This document shows, in pieces, positions 6,835 to 13,634 of a DNA stretch of 15,519 nt. The position numbers were made by a program, and so were the translations under genes. This DNA is from Bacillota bacterium. Its GTDB lineage: Bacteria > Bacillota > Clostridia > Lachnospirales > Lachnospiraceae. Each line of letters starts with the position of its first letter. The first letter of the stretch is position 1. The notes below the pieces were generated by a model that saw only the letters and a program-made list of their open reading frames with translations, was not told the DNA's origin and ran no database searches. The stretch spans positions 1 to 15,519 of the forward strand of contig JAFACO010000120.1 in assembly GCA_023425485.1 (NCBI GenBank), given 5' to 3'.

Positions 6835-6863
6835 TTGACAATTACAGGGCAAAAATATATAAT
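6835..6863 (+). promoter_or_regulatory. Full-consensus sigma-A promoter of the str operon
   Basis: TTGACA (6835-6840), 17-bp spacer (6841-6857), TATAAT (6858-6863): perfect boxes and optimal spacing, as expected for a highly expressed ribosomal operon. Transcription should start near 6870, leaving a leader of about 180 bases before rpsL. Confidence 0.9.
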
Positions 6864-6869
6864 CAATAA

Positions 6870-7048
6870 GCGTGTAATTTTTTACATGTTATGTATTTTT
6901 CATGCGCTTTTTGTTGATGCTTATATGGTATCCTCAAAAGTGATAAAAAACCACAGAATTCATGAAGTAATTTTGCAGGGGTTTGAGCATGAACTCATAA
7001 CCTGCAGGGCAATTCTAAAGCTAATAATTTTCAGGAGGTGAAAAATTA
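6870..7048 (+). promoter_or_regulatory. Structured 5' leader of the str operon
   Basis: The leader holds a stem-loop at 6975-7005: GCAGG and TTTGAG pair with CTCA, AA and CCTGC with small bulges around a CATGAA loop. A weaker, AT-rich hairpin near 6870-6915 uses AAGCG/CGCTT and is followed by TTTTT. AGGAGGTGA at 7032-7040 is a near-perfect ribosome site. No known riboswitch consensus is recognised. A role in autoregulation or attenuation is only inferred. Confidence 0.4.
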
Positions 7049-7477
7049 ATGCCCACATTTAACCAGCTAGTAAGAAAAGGCAGACAGACAATGGAAAAGA
7101 AATCTACTGCACCTGCTTTACAAAAAGGATTCAACTCCTTAAGTAAAAGAGCTACAGACGTATCCGCTCCTCAGAAGAGAGGTGTTTGTACAGCAGTTAG
7201 AACAGCAACTCCTAAGAAGCCTAACTCAGCGCTTCGTAAGATTGCCAGAGTTCGTTTGTCTAACGGAATCGAAGTAACCAGCTATATCCCAGGTGAAGGT
7301 CACAACCTTCAGGAGCATAGCGTTGTTCTGATCAGAGGTGGTAGAGTAAAGGATTTACCTGGTACTCGTTATCACATCATCAGAGGTACACTTGATACTG
7401 CAGGTGTTGCAAAGAGAAGACAGGCACGTTCCAAATACGGTGCTAAGAGACCTAAAGCAACAGCAGCTAAGAAATAA
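7049..7477 (+). CDS. rpsL: 30S ribosomal protein S12
   Basis: S12 sits at the decoding centre of the small subunit and helps set translational accuracy. The 142-residue protein shows the invariant core PKKPNSALRKIARVRL (about residues 55-70), YIPGEGHNLQEHS and GGRVKDLPGTRYHIIRG. The lysines that change in streptomycin-resistant mutants (equivalents of E. coli K42/K43 and K87) are intact as K56/K57 and K101, so the allele looks wild type. The next residue, D102, is the position methylthiolated by RimO in bacteria that have it. The sequence is longer than E. coli S12 by an N-proximal insertion (KSTAPALQKGFNSL region) seen in many Firmicutes. It is the first gene of the str operon, behind a consensus promoter and a very strong ribosome site. 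Confidence 0.98.
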   Translation: MPTFNQLVRKGRQTMEKKSTAPALQKGFNSLSKRATDVSAPQKRGVCTAVRTATPKKPNSALRKIARVRLSNGIEVTSYIPGEGHNLQEHSVVLIRGGRVKDLPGTRYHIIRGTLDTAGVAKRRQARSKYGAKRPKATAAKK

Positions 7478-7493
7478 TTTAATTACTAATTCA

Positions 7494-7544
7494 TTGCAAT
7501 TAAAGTTAGCGTGCTAATTCGCGTTGCAGTTAAGGTTAAAGTGC
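7494..7544 (+). repeat. Two imperfect direct repeats, 30-bp period
   Basis: TTGCAATTAAAGTTAGCGTGC (7494-7514) recurs at 7524-7544 with 17 of 21 matches. It lies just after the rpsL stop. No third unit is seen. Confidence 0.6.
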
Positions 7545-7598
7545 CGGATTAATTTTAGTTTCCATTTGATTTGTATTTCTGTGGGTTACAGGTTCAAA

Positions 7599-7693
7599 GC
7601 GAAGAAACGCTTCGCAAAGCGAGGAGAAACACCTCGCTCGAGGAAAAACGAAGTTAAACTGAGCACGATCACAAATAAGGGTGGGAAACCACC
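7599..7693 (+). ncRNA. Cluster of stable hairpins in the rpsL-rpsG spacer
   Basis: Three GC-rich hairpins occur in sequence: GCGAAG/CTTCGC (7599-7615), GCGAGG/CCTCGC (7619-7637) and GGTGG/CCACC closed by a GAAA tetraloop (7680-7693). CGAAG at 7649-7653 could pair with the CTTCG of the first hairpin and give an alternative fold. The spacer is 291 bp long, far more than most bacteria leave here. A smaller hairpin, ACGAAT/ATTCGT, lies at about 7728-7742 just before the rpsG ribosome site. In E. coli the same spacer carries the S7 autorepression site. Whether this one does, or is instead an inserted repeat, cannot be told from one copy. Confidence 0.5.
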
Positions 7694-7768
7694 AAACGTA
7701 TGTGAGTACCGTTGAATTAATAGACTGACGAATATTATTCGTTAAGTATCATTAAGGAGGGAAGAAAC

Positions 7769-8239
7769 GTGCCTAGAAAAGGACATATAGCAAAAAGAGA
7801 TGTGTTACCAGATCCATTGTACAACAATAAAATTGTTACAAAGCTGATCAACAACATCATGCTTGACGGTAAGAAGGGAACAGCCCAGAAGATCGTTTAC
7901 GGAGCATTTGATAGAATAGCAGCAAAGACTGGTAAGGATGCCGTTGAGGTATTCGAAGAGGCTATGAATAACATCATGCCTGTACTTGAGGTTAAAGCTA
8001 GACGTATCGGTGGTGCAACCTACCAGGTACCAATCGAAGTTAGACCAGAAAGAAGACAAGCGCTTGCTCTTCGTTGGATCACTCTATTTACACGTAAAAG
8101 AGGCGAGAAGACTATGCAGGAGAAGCTTGCTAACGAACTTATGGATGCAGCTAACAACACAGGTGCTTCTGTAAAAAGAAAAGAAGATATGCATAAAATG
8201 GCAGATGCTAATAAGGCATTCGCTCACTACAGATGGTAG
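7769..8239 (+). CDS. rpsG: 30S ribosomal protein S7
   Basis: S7 nucleates assembly of the 16S rRNA 3' domain and lies near the tRNA exit site. The 156-residue protein has normal length and typical blocks: MPRKGHIAKRDVLPDPLY at the N-terminus, IGGATYQVPIEVRPERRQALALRW (the conserved core around residue 75-95), and the C-terminal MADANKAFAHYRW. It starts with GTG at 7769, eight bases after AAGGAGG; no upstream ATG is in frame with a ribosome site. It lies 291 bp after rpsL and 147 bp before fusA. It is the usual autoregulator of the str operon in E. coli; a similar role here is untested. Confidence 0.98.
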   Translation: MPRKGHIAKRDVLPDPLYNNKIVTKLINNIMLDGKKGTAQKIVYGAFDRIAAKTGKDAVEVFEEAMNNIMPVLEVKARRIGGATYQVPIEVRPERRQALALRWITLFTRKRGEKTMQEKLANELMDAANNTGASVKRKEDMHKMADANKAFAHYRW

Positions 8240-8308
8240 ACAACAGATTTTACGCTTTGCGTAAAACCACGTTGTTATGAATTGAAGACACGATTAATAA
8301 TCGGTCTT
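8240..8308 (+). other. Two hairpins in the rpsG-fusA spacer
   Basis: TTTTACGC/GCGTAAAA (8248-8266), with an outer ACAAC/GTTGT pairing (8240-8275), is followed by AAGAC plus CGATT pairing with AATCG plus GTCTT (8285-8308). Neither has a T-tract, so they look like processing or regulatory structures rather than terminators. Confidence 0.45.
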
Positions 8309-8386
8309 TGTAAATTCAAGTTGAATTTATCATTGCTTAACGGGCATTGGTAAATTCGCTTGTTAAGAATTAAGGAGGAATTATCC

Positions 8387-10504
8387 TTGGCTGGAAGACA
8401 ATATCCGTTAGAGAGAACTAGAAATATCGGTATTATGGCACATATCGACGCTGGTAAGACAACACTTACAGAGCGTATTTTGTACTATACCGGTGTTAAC
8501 TACAAAATTGGTGATACTCACGAAGGTACTGCAACCATGGACTGGATGGCTCAGGAACAAGAAAGAGGTATCACAATCACATCAGCGGCGACAACATGTC
8601 ATTGGACTCAAGAGTTTGAACACAAGAAAATTCCTGGCGCATTAGAGCATCGTATCAATATTATCGATACACCTGGACACGTAGACTTCACTGTTGAAGT
8701 TGAGCGTTCCTTACGTGTACTTGATAGTGCTGTAGGTGTTTTCTGTGCTAAGGGTGGTGTAGAGCCTCAGTCAGAAACCGTTTGGCGTCAAGCTGACAAA
8801 TACAACGTACCAAGAATGGCATTCGTTAATAAAATGGACATTTCTGGTGCAGATTTCTACAACGTTGTAAGCATGATTAAAAGCAGATTAGGTAAGAACC
8901 CAGTTCCATTGCAGTTACCTATCGGCAAAGAAGATACCTTCAAAGGTGTAATCGACTTATTCGAGATGAAAGCTTATCTCTATAAAGATGATAAGGGTGA
9001 AGATATCGAAATCGTTGATGTTCCTGATGATATGAAGGATCAGGCAGAAGAATACAGAGCAGCTATGATTGAGTCCATCTGTGAAACAGATGATGAGTTA
9101 ATCGAGAAGTTCTTAGAAGGCGAAGAGCCTACTACAGAGGAGTTAAAGGCAGCTCTTAGAAGAGCTACCATTGCTACAGAGATTATCCCTGTACTTTGTG
9201 GTTCTGCTTATAGAAATAAAGGCGTTCAGAAATTACTGGATGCGGTTATCGAATATTTACCAGCTCCTACTGATATCCCTGATATCAAAGGTGTGGATGA
9301 AGACGGTAACGAAATTCACAGAAAGTCCTCAGATGAGGAGCCTTTCGCAGCATTGGCATTTAAGATTATGGCCGATCCTTTCGTAGGTAAGCTTGCGTTC
9401 TTTAGAGTTTATTCCGGTACCATTAATGCTGGTTCCTACGTATTAAACTCCACAAAGAATAAGAAGGAACGTATTGGACGTATTCTTCAGATGCATGCGA
9501 ACAAGAGAGAAGACCTTGAAAAAGTATATTCTGGTGATATCGCAGCGGCAGTAGGCTTTAAGACTACTACAACTGGTGATACCATTTGTGATGAAAAGCA
9601 CCCAGTAATACTTGAATCCATGGTATTCCCTGAACCAGTTATTCACGTTGCTATTGAGCCTAAGACCAAAGCTGGTCAGGATAAGATGGGTGAGTCTCTT
9701 GCAAAGCTTGCAGAAGAAGATCCTACCTTTAAGGCTTATACAGACGAAGAAACTGGTCAGACAATTATTGCAGGTATGGGTGAGCTTCACCTTGAAATTA
9801 TCGTAGATAGACTTCTTCGTGAGTACAAAGTAGAAGCTAACGTTGGTGCACCTCAGGTTGCATACAAAGAAAGCTTTACTAAGACTGTTGAAGTTGATAG
9901 TAAGTACGCTAAGCAGTCCGGTGGTCGTGGTCAATACGGTCATTGTAAGGTTCGTTTCGAGCCTATGGATGCAAATGCTGAGAAGACTTATGAATTCGTT
10001 AACGCTGTTACCGGTGGTGCTATTCCTAAGGAATACATTCCTGCAGTTGATAACGGTATTCAAGAAGCTACCAAAGCTGGTGTACTTGGCGGTTATCCTG
10101 TACTTGGTATTAGAGCTACTTGTTATGATGGTTCTTACCATGAAGTTGACTCCAGTGAAATGGCGTTCAAGATTGCTGGTTCTATGGCATTCAAGGATGC
10201 GATGCACAAAGCTGGTGCCGTACTTCTCGAGCCTATCATGAGAGTAGAAGTAACTGTTCCTGAAGATTACATGGGTGATGTTATCGGCGATATCAGCTCC
10301 CGTCGTGGTCGTATCGAGGGTACAGAAGATATCAATGGTACTAAATTAATCAGAGGTTTCGTTCCGTTGTCCGAGATGTTTGGATATTCCACAACCCTTC
10401 GTTCTAAGACACAGGGCCGTGGTGCATACTCCATGTTCTTTGCTTCCTACGAACCAGTTCCAAAGAATGTTCAAGAAAAGGTATTATCCGCAAAGGGTAA
10501 ATAA
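8387..10504 (+). CDS. fusA: Elongation factor G
   Basis: GTPase that drives translocation of tRNAs and mRNA through the ribosome and, with ribosome recycling factor, splits ribosomes. It has 705 residues, the standard EF-G length. GTP-binding motifs are AHIDAGKTT (18-26), GITIT of switch I (61-65), DTPGH with the catalytic His (94-98) and NKMD (148-151), followed by GSA for G5. Domains II-V are complete, including GGRGQYGH of domain IV and the C-terminal ISSRRGRIEG block. The TTG start at 8387 is chosen because it follows AAGGAGG with eight to nine bases and gives the family N-terminus MAGRQYPLERTRNIGI. A start at 8360 would run through the ribosome site. It is the third gene of the str operon. 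Confidence 0.98.
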   Translation: MAGRQYPLERTRNIGIMAHIDAGKTTLTERILYYTGVNYKIGDTHEGTATMDWMAQEQERGITITSAATTCHWTQEFEHKKIPGALEHRINIIDTPGHVDFTVEVERSLRVLDSAVGVFCAKGGVEPQSETVWRQADKYNVPRMAFVNKMDISGADFYNVVSMIKSRLGKNPVPLQLPIGKEDTFKGVIDLFEMKAYLYKDDKGEDIEIVDVPDDMKDQAEEYRAAMIESICETDDELIEKFLEGEEPTTEELKAALRRATIATEIIPVLCGSAYRNKGVQKLLDAVIEYLPAPTDIPDIKGVDEDGNEIHRKSSDEEPFAALAFKIMADPFVGKLAFFRVYSGTINAGSYVLNSTKNKKERIGRILQMHANKREDLEKVYSGDIAAAVGFKTTTTGDTICDEKHPVILESMVFPEPVIHVAIEPKTKAGQDKMGESLAKLAEEDPTFKAYTDEETGQTIIAGMGELHLEIIVDRLLREYKVEANVGAPQVAYKESFTKTVEVDSKYAKQSGGRGQYGHCKVRFEPMDANAEKTYEFVNAVTGGAIPKEYIPAVDNGIQEATKAGVLGGYPVLGIRATCYDGSYHEVDSSEMAFKIAGSMAFKDAMHKAGAVLLEPIMRVEVTVPEDYMGDVIGDISSRRGRIEGTEDINGTKLIRGFVPLSEMFGYSTTLRSKTQGRGAYSMFFASYEPVPKNVQEKVLSAKGK

Positions 10505-10535
10505 CTTAAAATGTTCGTATATCAATTCTTTATGC

Positions 10536-10564
10536 TTGAAAAAATTTCTAAGTTGAAATATAAT
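10536..10564 (+). promoter_or_regulatory. Internal sigma-A promoter for tuf
   Basis: TTGAAA (10536-10541), 17-bp spacer, TATAAT (10559-10564) lies in the 174-bp fusA-tuf spacer. It matches 11 of 12 box positions with optimal spacing. The start would be near 10571, about 108 bases before tuf, allowing EF-Tu to be made in excess over EF-G. Confidence 0.75.
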
Positions 10565-10678
10565 AGGGCATATGAGGCAATATATAAACAAGCTCAATAA
10601 TTGGATTAAGGATACCTTATCCAAGGGCATAAATCATTTGCTTATAAGCATTTATTATTTAAAGGAGGACATTGTAAA

Positions 10679-11872
10679 ATGGCAAAGGCTAAATTTACAA
10701 GAAACAAACCACATTGTAATATCGGTACTATCGGTCACGTTGACCATGGTAAAACAACTCTTACAGCTGCAATTACAAAAACTCTTCATGAGAGACTCGG
10801 TACTGGTGAAGTTATAGCATTCGATCAGATCGATAAGGCTCCAGAAGAAAAGGCAAGAGGAATCACAATATCTACAGCTCACGTTGAGTATGAGTCAAAG
10901 GCTCGTCACTATGCACACGTTGACTGTCCTGGACATGCTGACTACGTTAAGAACATGATCACAGGTGCTGCTCAGATGGATGGTGCTATCCTCGTTGTAG
11001 CTGCTACTGATGGTGTTATGGCTCAGACTAAAGAGCACATCTTACTTTCCCGTCAGGTTGGTGTTCCTTACGTTGTTGTATTCATGAACAAATGTGATAT
11101 GGTTGATGATGCAGAGCTTCTTGAGTTAGTTGAAATGGAAGTTAGAGATTTATTAAATGAATATGAGTTCCCTGGCGATGACACACCAGTTATCCAAGGT
11201 TCCGCTCTTAAAGCTCTTGAAGATCCTACATCTTCTTGGGGTGACAAGATTCTTGAGTTATTTGATGCAGTTGATACATGGATTCCAGATCCACAGAGAG
11301 AGACTGATAAGCCTTTCTTAATGCCTGTAGAAGACGTATTCTCCATCACTGGTCGTGGTACTGTTGCTACTGGCCGTGTTGAGCGTGGTGTTCTTCACGT
11401 ATCTGAGGATGTTGAAATCGTTGGTATCAAAGAAGAGACTCGTAAAGTTGTTTGTACAGGTATCGAAATGTTCCGTAAGCTTCTTGATGAGGCTCAGGCT
11501 GGTGATAACATCGGTGCACTTCTTCGTGGTGTTCAGAGAACTGAAATCGAAAGAGGACAGGTTCTTTGCAAACCAGGCTCAATCAAGTGCCACAAAAAAT
11601 TCACAGCTCAGGTTTACGTTTTAACTAAAGAAGAAGGTGGACGTCATACTCCTTTCTTCAACAACTACAGACCACAGTTCTACTTCAGAACAACTGACGT
11701 AACTGGCGTTTGTAACTTACCAGAAGGCGTTGAGATGTGTATGCCTGGCGATAACATTGAGATGAACATCGAGTTAATTCATCCAATCGCTATGGAGCAG
11801 GGTCTTGGCTTCGCTATCCGTGAGGGTGGCAGAACAGTTGGTTCCGGTAAGGTTGCAACTATTCTTGCTTAA
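10679..11872 (+). CDS. tuf: Elongation factor Tu
   Basis: GTPase that delivers aminoacyl-tRNA to the ribosomal A site. At 397 residues it has normal length. Motifs are GHVDHGKT (19-26), RGITI of switch I with Thr63, DCPGH with catalytic His86 (82-86), NKCD (137-140) and SAL (175-177). Domains II and III are complete and end in GRTVGSGKVATILA. AAAGGAGG lies ten bases upstream of the ATG. It is the last gene of the str operon and has its own promoter in front and a strong terminator behind. A stretch around GSIKCHKKFTAQVYVLTKEEGG is intact, as expected for a functional tRNA-binding domain. Nothing unusual is seen in the coding sequence. Confidence 0.99.
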   Translation: MAKAKFTRNKPHCNIGTIGHVDHGKTTLTAAITKTLHERLGTGEVIAFDQIDKAPEEKARGITISTAHVEYESKARHYAHVDCPGHADYVKNMITGAAQMDGAILVVAATDGVMAQTKEHILLSRQVGVPYVVVFMNKCDMVDDAELLELVEMEVRDLLNEYEFPGDDTPVIQGSALKALEDPTSSWGDKILELFDAVDTWIPDPQRETDKPFLMPVEDVFSITGRGTVATGRVERGVLHVSEDVEIVGIKEETRKVVCTGIEMFRKLLDEAQAGDNIGALLRGVQRTEIERGQVLCKPGSIKCHKKFTAQVYVLTKEEGGRHTPFFNNYRPQFYFRTTDVTGVCNLPEGVEMCMPGDNIEMNIELIHPIAMEQGLGFAIREGGRTVGSGKVATILA

Positions 11873-11885
11873 TTAAAATAATTTC

Positions 11886-11926
11886 AAAGGTCTAAATTCC
11901 TTAACAGGAATTTAGACCTTTTTTAT
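11886..11926 (+). terminator. Strong intrinsic terminator of the str operon
   Basis: A perfect 15-bp stem (11886-11900 with 11907-11921) has a six-base loop TTAACA and a run of T residues directly after. It begins 13 bases after the tuf stop. Confidence 0.95.
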
Positions 11927-12026
11927 TATGACAAGCGAACGACTTGTCGTTTCATTTTGTTAATCAAATAAAGATGATTAATAGTTAAATTCCACTAGAT
12001 TAGATATTATTTTTCATAATGAGTAC

Positions 12027-12054
12027 TAAAGAAACTTATTAATCCAGCCGATAT
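12027..12054 (+). promoter_or_regulatory. Candidate sigma-D (flagellar) promoter upstream of mbl-flhO-flhP
   Basis: TAAA (12027-12030), 16-bp spacer, GCCGATAT (12047-12054). This matches the known Bacillus sigma-D consensus TAAA-N14-16-GCCGATAT at every box position. The start would lie about 330 bases before mbl, so a long leader is implied. It points toward the flagellar rod genes. Confidence 0.6.
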
Positions 12055-12205
12055 ATAAATAAATATCCATCGTCGCCCAATACCCCTAACACATTATGCA
12101 TATATTTGCTATGCCAAGGATTCTTATTATAATTTACTTGCTATACTACCCACCTTCAAAATAAACGAGAATTATGGCGATAAAACAAATATTTGAAAAT
12201 TTCCT

Positions 12206-12234
12206 TTGATAATTCCCATAAAAACATATATAAT
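12206..12234 (+). promoter_or_regulatory. Sigma-A promoter of mbl
   Basis: TTGATA (12206-12211), 17-bp spacer, TATAAT (12229-12234): 11 of 12 box matches. The expected leader is about 150 bases. Confidence 0.75.
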
Positions 12235-12390
12235 ATATTCGTATATGTTTAAGTTGCCGAAGATTGGAAGAGAATATAGATGACTATTTGGATTTGAACA
12301 GAACAGGTAAATTCGGCTACTAATTAGGAATGTAAATATAGAGGAAGACTTGTTCATGCAGATGCATGGAAAGGAAAGGAGATATATAAG

Positions 12391-13380
12391 ATGTTAGGTA
12401 GTGATATCGGTATCGATTTGGGAACAGCAAGTGTTTTAGTATATATAAAAGGGAAGGGCGTTGTGCTAAAAGAGCCATCGGTTGTAGCCTTTGATAGAGA
12501 TTCTAATAAGATAAAAGCAATAGGTGAAGAAGCTAGATTGATGCTTGGTAGAACACCTGGTAATATAGTTGCGGTACGTCCTTTAAGACAGGGCGTTATT
12601 TCTGATTATACAGTTACAGAGAAAATGTTGAAATACTTCATTGTAAAAGCAGTGGGCAGACAAAGATTTCGTAAGCCTATCATCAGTGTATGCGTTCCTA
12701 GCGGTGTAACTGAAGTAGAGAAGAAAGCAGTTGAAGACGCTACCTACGCAGCTGGAGCAAGAGATGTGCATATTATTGAAGAACCAATTGCTGCTGCAAT
12801 TGGAGCGGGAATAGACATTACAAGACCATGCGGTAACATGATCGTAGACATCGGTGGTGGAACTACAGATATTGCTGTTATCTCTTTGGGCGGTACTGTA
12901 GTAAGTACCTCAGTTAAAATAGCAGGCGATGATTTTGACGATGCAATAGTTAGATATATGAGAAAGAAACATAACCTTCTGATTGGTGAAAGAACCGCAG
13001 AAGATATTAAGATAAAAATTGGTTCTGCTTATCGCAGACCAGAGTCCGTATCTATGGAAGTTAGAGGCCGTAACCTTGTTACTGGCTTACCAAAAACCAT
13101 AGCAGTAACTTCTGAAGAGACAGAAGAAGCATTAAAAGAAACAACTTCACAAATTGTTGAAGCGGTTCACAGCGTATTAGAAAAAACTCCTCCGGAACTC
13201 GCAGCAGATATTGCTGATAGAGGTATTGTATTAACAGGTGGTGGATGTTTGTTATATGGATTAGAAGAATTAATCGAGTCTAAAACTGGAATCACTACAA
13301 TGACTGCAGAAGATCCAATGACTGCGGTTGCTATTGGTACCGGTAAATATGTAGAATTTTTAGCAGGTAAAAGAGATTAA
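12391..13380 (+). CDS. mbl: MreB/Mbl-family actin-like cell-shape protein
   Basis: Bacterial actin that forms membrane-associated filaments and guides sidewall peptidoglycan synthesis. It has 329 residues, the family length. Nucleotide-binding motifs are DIGIDLGTA (phosphate 1, 5-13), the connecting EEP with a Glu near 130, DIGGGTTDIAV (phosphate 2, 153-163) and LTGGGCLLYGL (adenosine, 281-291). The ATG follows AAAGGAG by nine bases. Mbl and MreB are hard to separate by sequence. I prefer Mbl because the gene is followed by flhO and flhP as in Bacillus subtilis mbl-flhO-flhP, and because no mreC or mreD is present. A sigma-A and a sigma-D-type promoter candidate lie upstream. A miniature element separates it from the next gene. 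Confidence 0.93.
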   Translation: MLGSDIGIDLGTASVLVYIKGKGVVLKEPSVVAFDRDSNKIKAIGEEARLMLGRTPGNIVAVRPLRQGVISDYTVTEKMLKYFIVKAVGRQRFRKPIISVCVPSGVTEVEKKAVEDATYAAGARDVHIIEEPIAAAIGAGIDITRPCGNMIVDIGGGTTDIAVISLGGTVVSTSVKIAGDDFDDAIVRYMRKKHNLLIGERTAEDIKIKIGSAYRRPESVSMEVRGRNLVTGLPKTIAVTSEETEEALKETTSQIVEAVHSVLEKTPPELAADIADRGIVLTGGGCLLYGLEELIESKTGITTMTAEDPMTAVAIGTGKYVEFLAGKRD

Positions 13381-13400
13381 TATGAGGTAATGAGTCTATT

Positions 13401-13540
13401 GTAACTATTCAGAAACGATCTCGAAAACCAACGGTTTCCTTGCTGTTTGGCTCTCACCAAACAGATATTTAAAATTATTTTTAGAAAGCAAGCTTTCACA
13501 AATAATTTATTAAATATTCTCCTTGGTTCTGAACGGTTAT
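13401..13540 (-). mobile_element. Miniature inverted-repeat element, complete copy C, inverted
   Basis: A 140-bp copy of the 5512 element in the opposite orientation; read on the minus strand the two align end to end with two single-base gaps and most bases shared. Ends are GTAACTATTCAGAA on the left and CTTGGTTCTGAACGGTTAT on the right, the last base changed from C to T. The GAGA tetraloop arm persists with its closing C-G pair replaced by U-G, and the third arm keeps its stem while its loop differs. Flanking octamers AGTCTATT and AAAATTAT do not match, so the duplication is lost or the insertion is old. It lies within the mbl-flhO spacer, antisense to the operon. Confidence 0.83.
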
Positions 13541-13589
13541 AAAATTATGGGTACAAAACAGGATAGAGTATCCATTGACGAATGATAAT

Positions 13590-13625
13590 TTGGATAGTAA
13601 GCTAGAGAGTAAGCTGGAAAGTGAG
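13590..13625 (+). repeat. Three imperfect 12-bp tandem units before flhO
   Basis: AGTAAGCTAGAG, AGTAAGCTGGAA and AGTGAGGTTGAT follow one another. The last unit supplies the GAGGT used as the flhO ribosome site. The repeat could be read as an SKLE-like peptide extension, but no good start precedes it. Confidence 0.5.
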
Positions 13626-13634
13626 GTTGATACA

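Larger units (their letters stand above)
11927..12390. other. Gene-free region between tuf and mbl
   Basis: About 460 bp of AT-rich DNA with no supported gene. It holds the sigma-D-type promoter candidate (12027-12054), the sigma-A promoter (12206-12234) and the mbl leader. Small hairpins are visible at 11942-11960 (AACGAC/GTCGTT) and about 12356-12369 (CATGCA/TGCATG). No repeat copy or insertion sequence is seen. Confidence 0.6.

Noticed and set aside
6835..7041. 68-codon open frame in the rpsL leader
   Set aside because: Its start lies inside the -35 box of the rpsL promoter, so the transcript would not contain it, and no ribosome site is present.
7524..7715. 63-codon open frame in the rpsL-rpsG spacer starting at TTG
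   Set aside because: It has no ribosome site, runs through the direct repeat and all main hairpins, and its peptide is basic without domain features. The base pattern is explained by RNA structure.
9443..10207. 254-codon open frame antisense to fusA
   Set aside because: It mirrors the strongly biased codons of fusA, is rich in Cys, Thr and Ser without any motif, and has no promoter or ribosome site.
12246..12266. GCCGAAGA near 12256 as a second sigma-D -10 box
   Set aside because: Only part of GCCGATAT matches and there is no TAAA at the right distance.
12172..12357. 61-codon minus-strand frame upstream of mbl
   Set aside because: It overlaps the mbl sigma-A promoter and leader, is AT-driven and has no ribosome site.
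13575..13634. 20-residue N-terminal extension of the flhO product
   Set aside because: The TTG start lacks a ribosome site and the extension is a low-complexity SKLE repeat; the GTG at 13635 gives the conserved family N-terminus.
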